Shown piece by piece: positions 6,478 to 7,954 of a stretch of 7,954 nt of DNA. The notes under the pieces are model-generated. The model did not search any database. It was not told the origin of the DNA and saw only the letters and a program-made list of their open reading frames with translations. Position 1 is the first letter of the stretch. The number at the start of each line of letters is the position of its first letter. Origin of the DNA: Lachnospiraceae bacterium (GTDB lineage Bacteria; Bacillota; Clostridia; Lachnospirales; Lachnospiraceae); contig JAFOCX010000302.1 of assembly GCA_017380975.1 (NCBI GenBank), positions 1 through 7,954 on the forward strand. Direction: 5' to 3'. The position numbers and the translations under genes are program-made.

Positions 6478-7212
6478 TTACACACAAGCATCCACAAACG
6501 CTTTAAAAATCTTCTGCTGCTGATCGGAATCGTACATCATCTCCGGATGCCACTGAACAGCCAAGACAAATGGTTTATCCGGCATATATACCGACTCAAT
6601 AATTCCTTCTTTTGTAACCGCTGCAGCTTCAAGACCGCTTGCGAGAATATCGATCGCCTGATGATGGAACGAGTTTACCCCAAGTGTTCCGCTTCCGATA
6701 ATTTCTGCAAGCAAACTGTTCTCTTTCACATCCACGGTATGAGATGTTACGTTTCGATCCCTGTCAACAATTGTATGATTGGTAAAACCTTCGGTCGGAA
6801 GATCCTGATGCAGCGTGCCGCCTAAAGCAGCATTCATCAACTGAATACCGCGGCAGATCCCCAACACCGGCATATTTTTCTCCAATGCAGCTTCAAGAAG
6901 TGTTTTCTCAATCCGATCACGATTTAAATCGAGCGTTCCGCATTTCTTTTCCGGCTGATCATACATGCTTGGAGAAACATCATTTCCTCCGCTGATCAAC
7001 AGTCCATCTACCATTTCGAGCATCGCCAGCGCATGCTCTGCATCTTCCGACACCGGAATCAGTACCGGAACTGCTCCTGCCCGCCAGATCGCATTCAGAT
7101 AGTCATGCGCGATCAGCTGCCAGTCCTGATCTGCGGCTCCGATCCCTGCCTCAAATGCAGACGGACATAATTTCATATAGTTACATGTAATACCGATCAA
7201 TTTCTTTGACAT
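6478..7212 (-). CDS. Gamma-glutamyl-gamma-aminobutyrate hydrolase family protein (peptidase C26, PuuD-like)
   Basis: A 244-residue class I glutamine amidotransferase-like hydrolase, the normal length for PuuD relatives. The nucleophile elbow GICRGIQ places the catalytic Cys at 120, and QWHPE supplies His222 and Glu224 to complete the triad. SGGNDVSPSMY (74-84) is the typical oxyanion-side loop, and NSFHHQA (180-186) is also conserved in the family. PuuD hydrolyses gamma-glutamyl-GABA in putrescine breakdown; other members act on other gamma-glutamyl compounds, and no putrescine genes (puuA, puuB, puuC) are in view, so the substrate is open. The ATG at 7210-7212 lies 16 bases after the ferredoxin gene stop; the likely ribosome site AGAGGA overlaps that stop codon at an unusually long 12-base spacing, which suggests translational coupling. 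Confidence 0.9.
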   Translation of the reverse strand: MSKKLIGITCNYMKLCPSAFEAGIGAADQDWQLIAHDYLNAIWRAGAVPVLIPVSEDAEHALAMLEMVDGLLISGGNDVSPSMYDQPEKKCGTLDLNRDRIEKTLLEAALEKNMPVLGICRGIQLMNAALGGTLHQDLPTEGFTNHTIVDRDRNVTSHTVDVKENSLLAEIIGSGTLGVNSFHHQAIDILASGLEAAAVTKEGIIESVYMPDKPFVLAVQWHPEMMYDSDQQQKIFKAFVDACV

Positions 7213-7228
7213 CGTCTCTCACAATCCT

Positions 7229-7954
7229 CTATACAAATACTTCGATCTCTGCGCGTCTTGTGTAGTTCTGCTCTAACATTGCCACATGAGAGAGGAATGC
7301 TGCATCATCAAAATATTTCGCATCCTTCGGACATTTCTTGATACACGCCTGACATTTAATACAGATGCCGTTTACCTCAGACGGATTCTCAAAACTGATA
7401 GAGCCTACCGGACACACTTTTGCACAAATGCCGCACTTGTCGCAAAGATCTTCGTTTGTCTTCGGTTTCGCTTTTAAAAATACTGCCGGTTTTCCATCTG
7501 TGCCGAGCGGTGTATAGTACGGACCAACCGGATCATCGCCGCGAACCGCGATCGGCGCCGGGATCTCTGTCATTTCTTTTACTTTCGCAGCCACTTCCTC
7601 AGCAAATGCAGAAAGCTTTGTCCAGTCTTCTGCGTTCGGTCTTCCTGCTGCAAGTTTGTCGCTGAATACATGTTCACATACAACACCTGCGCCTGCAATT
7701 GTATGGAAACCGTTGTTTTCGAGTTCATTGCGAAGCTCGATCAGACCATTATCAAAGTTTCTGTTACCAAATGTAACCACCGGAACTGCAAGTGCACCCT
7801 CGCCCTTAAAGTTGCTCTGTACAATCGGGAGCATTTTATTCGGTACACGTCCTGCGTACACCGGTGTACCAAATACAACTAACTGATCTGCCGCGTATAC
7901 TTTCGGCTCTGTGCGATTCTCCGGAAGTGTAAAGTCATACGCTTCTACCGGAAC
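7229..7954 (-). CDS. EFR1-family flavodoxin-ferredoxin fusion, 5'-truncated by window edge
   Basis: 241 codons plus TAG are in view; the reading frame is open to the window edge, so the real start lies upstream and the GTG at 7859-7861 is internal. The visible N-terminal part is a flavodoxin-like domain with LVVFGTPVYAGRVPNKML (25-42 of the fragment), a phosphate/FMN-loop type region, and VTFGNRNFDNGL (60-71). The C-terminal part holds two CxxCxxCxxxCP motifs (Cys171/174/177/181 and Cys198/201/204/208), binding two [4Fe-4S] clusters. This order is typical of EFR1-family proteins, cytoplasmic electron carriers of anaerobes with unknown partners, usually about 260-270 residues, so only about 25-35 residues are missing. 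It is the first gene in view of a tight group with the C26 hydrolase and HD protein. Confidence 0.9.
   Translation of the reverse strand, partial: VPVEAYDFTLPENRTEPKVYAADQLVVFGTPVYAGRVPNKMLPIVQSNFKGEGALAVPVVTFGNRNFDNGLIELRNELENNGFHTIAGAGVVCEHVFSDKLAAGRPNAEDWTKLSAFAEEVAAKVKEMTEIPAPIAVRGDDPVGPYYTPLGTDGKPAVFLKAKPKTNEDLCDKCGICAKVCPVGSISFENPSEVNGICIKCQACIKKCPKDAKYFDDAAFLSHVAMLEQNYTRRAEIEVFV

Overview
The window looks like chromosomal DNA from a Clostridia-type Firmicute, most likely a gut Lachnospiraceae. This rests on strong AGGAGG-type ribosome binding sites, tightly packed one-strand genes, an EFR1-type ferredoxin, an RsmJ-like methyltransferase and a KtrA/KtrB potassium system. The genus cannot be fixed from the sequence alone. 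All ten genes are on the minus strand, so transcription runs from high to low coordinates. Coding density is very high, the longest gap being about 107 bases, and I see no RNA gene, insertion sequence, CRISPR array or integrase.

Right end, 7954 to 5795: a 5'-truncated flavodoxin/2[4Fe-4S] protein of the EFR1 family, a class I glutamine amidotransferase-like hydrolase (peptidase C26, PuuD-like) and a YfbR-like HD phosphohydrolase are closely spaced. They end at a strong rho-independent terminator with a perfect 12-bp stem.

Middle, 5785 to 1049: a promoter with a consensus TATAAT -10 box, which lies within a short inverted repeat, starts a likely operon. Its order is ktrB (potassium channel subunit), ktrA (RCK gating subunit), a PaaI-like hotdog thioesterase, a small protein of the phage-associated dATP/dGTP diphosphohydrolase N-terminal family, an RsmJ-like 16S rRNA methyltransferase and an AEC-family membrane transporter. 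Gaps are 13 to 56 bases. The main anomaly is here: the ktrB reading frame is intact over 453 codons except for one in-frame amber codon at 5069-5071, exactly between the second and third channel repeats. All four selectivity-filter glycines are still encoded.

Left end, 1031 to 1: a separate promoter drives a DRE-TIM (HMGL-like) metallo-aldolase family gene whose 3' end lies outside the window.

Overall this is ordinary housekeeping and accessory-metabolism DNA. The amber-interrupted potassium channel is the most notable feature. I did not find evidence of a new multi-gene system.
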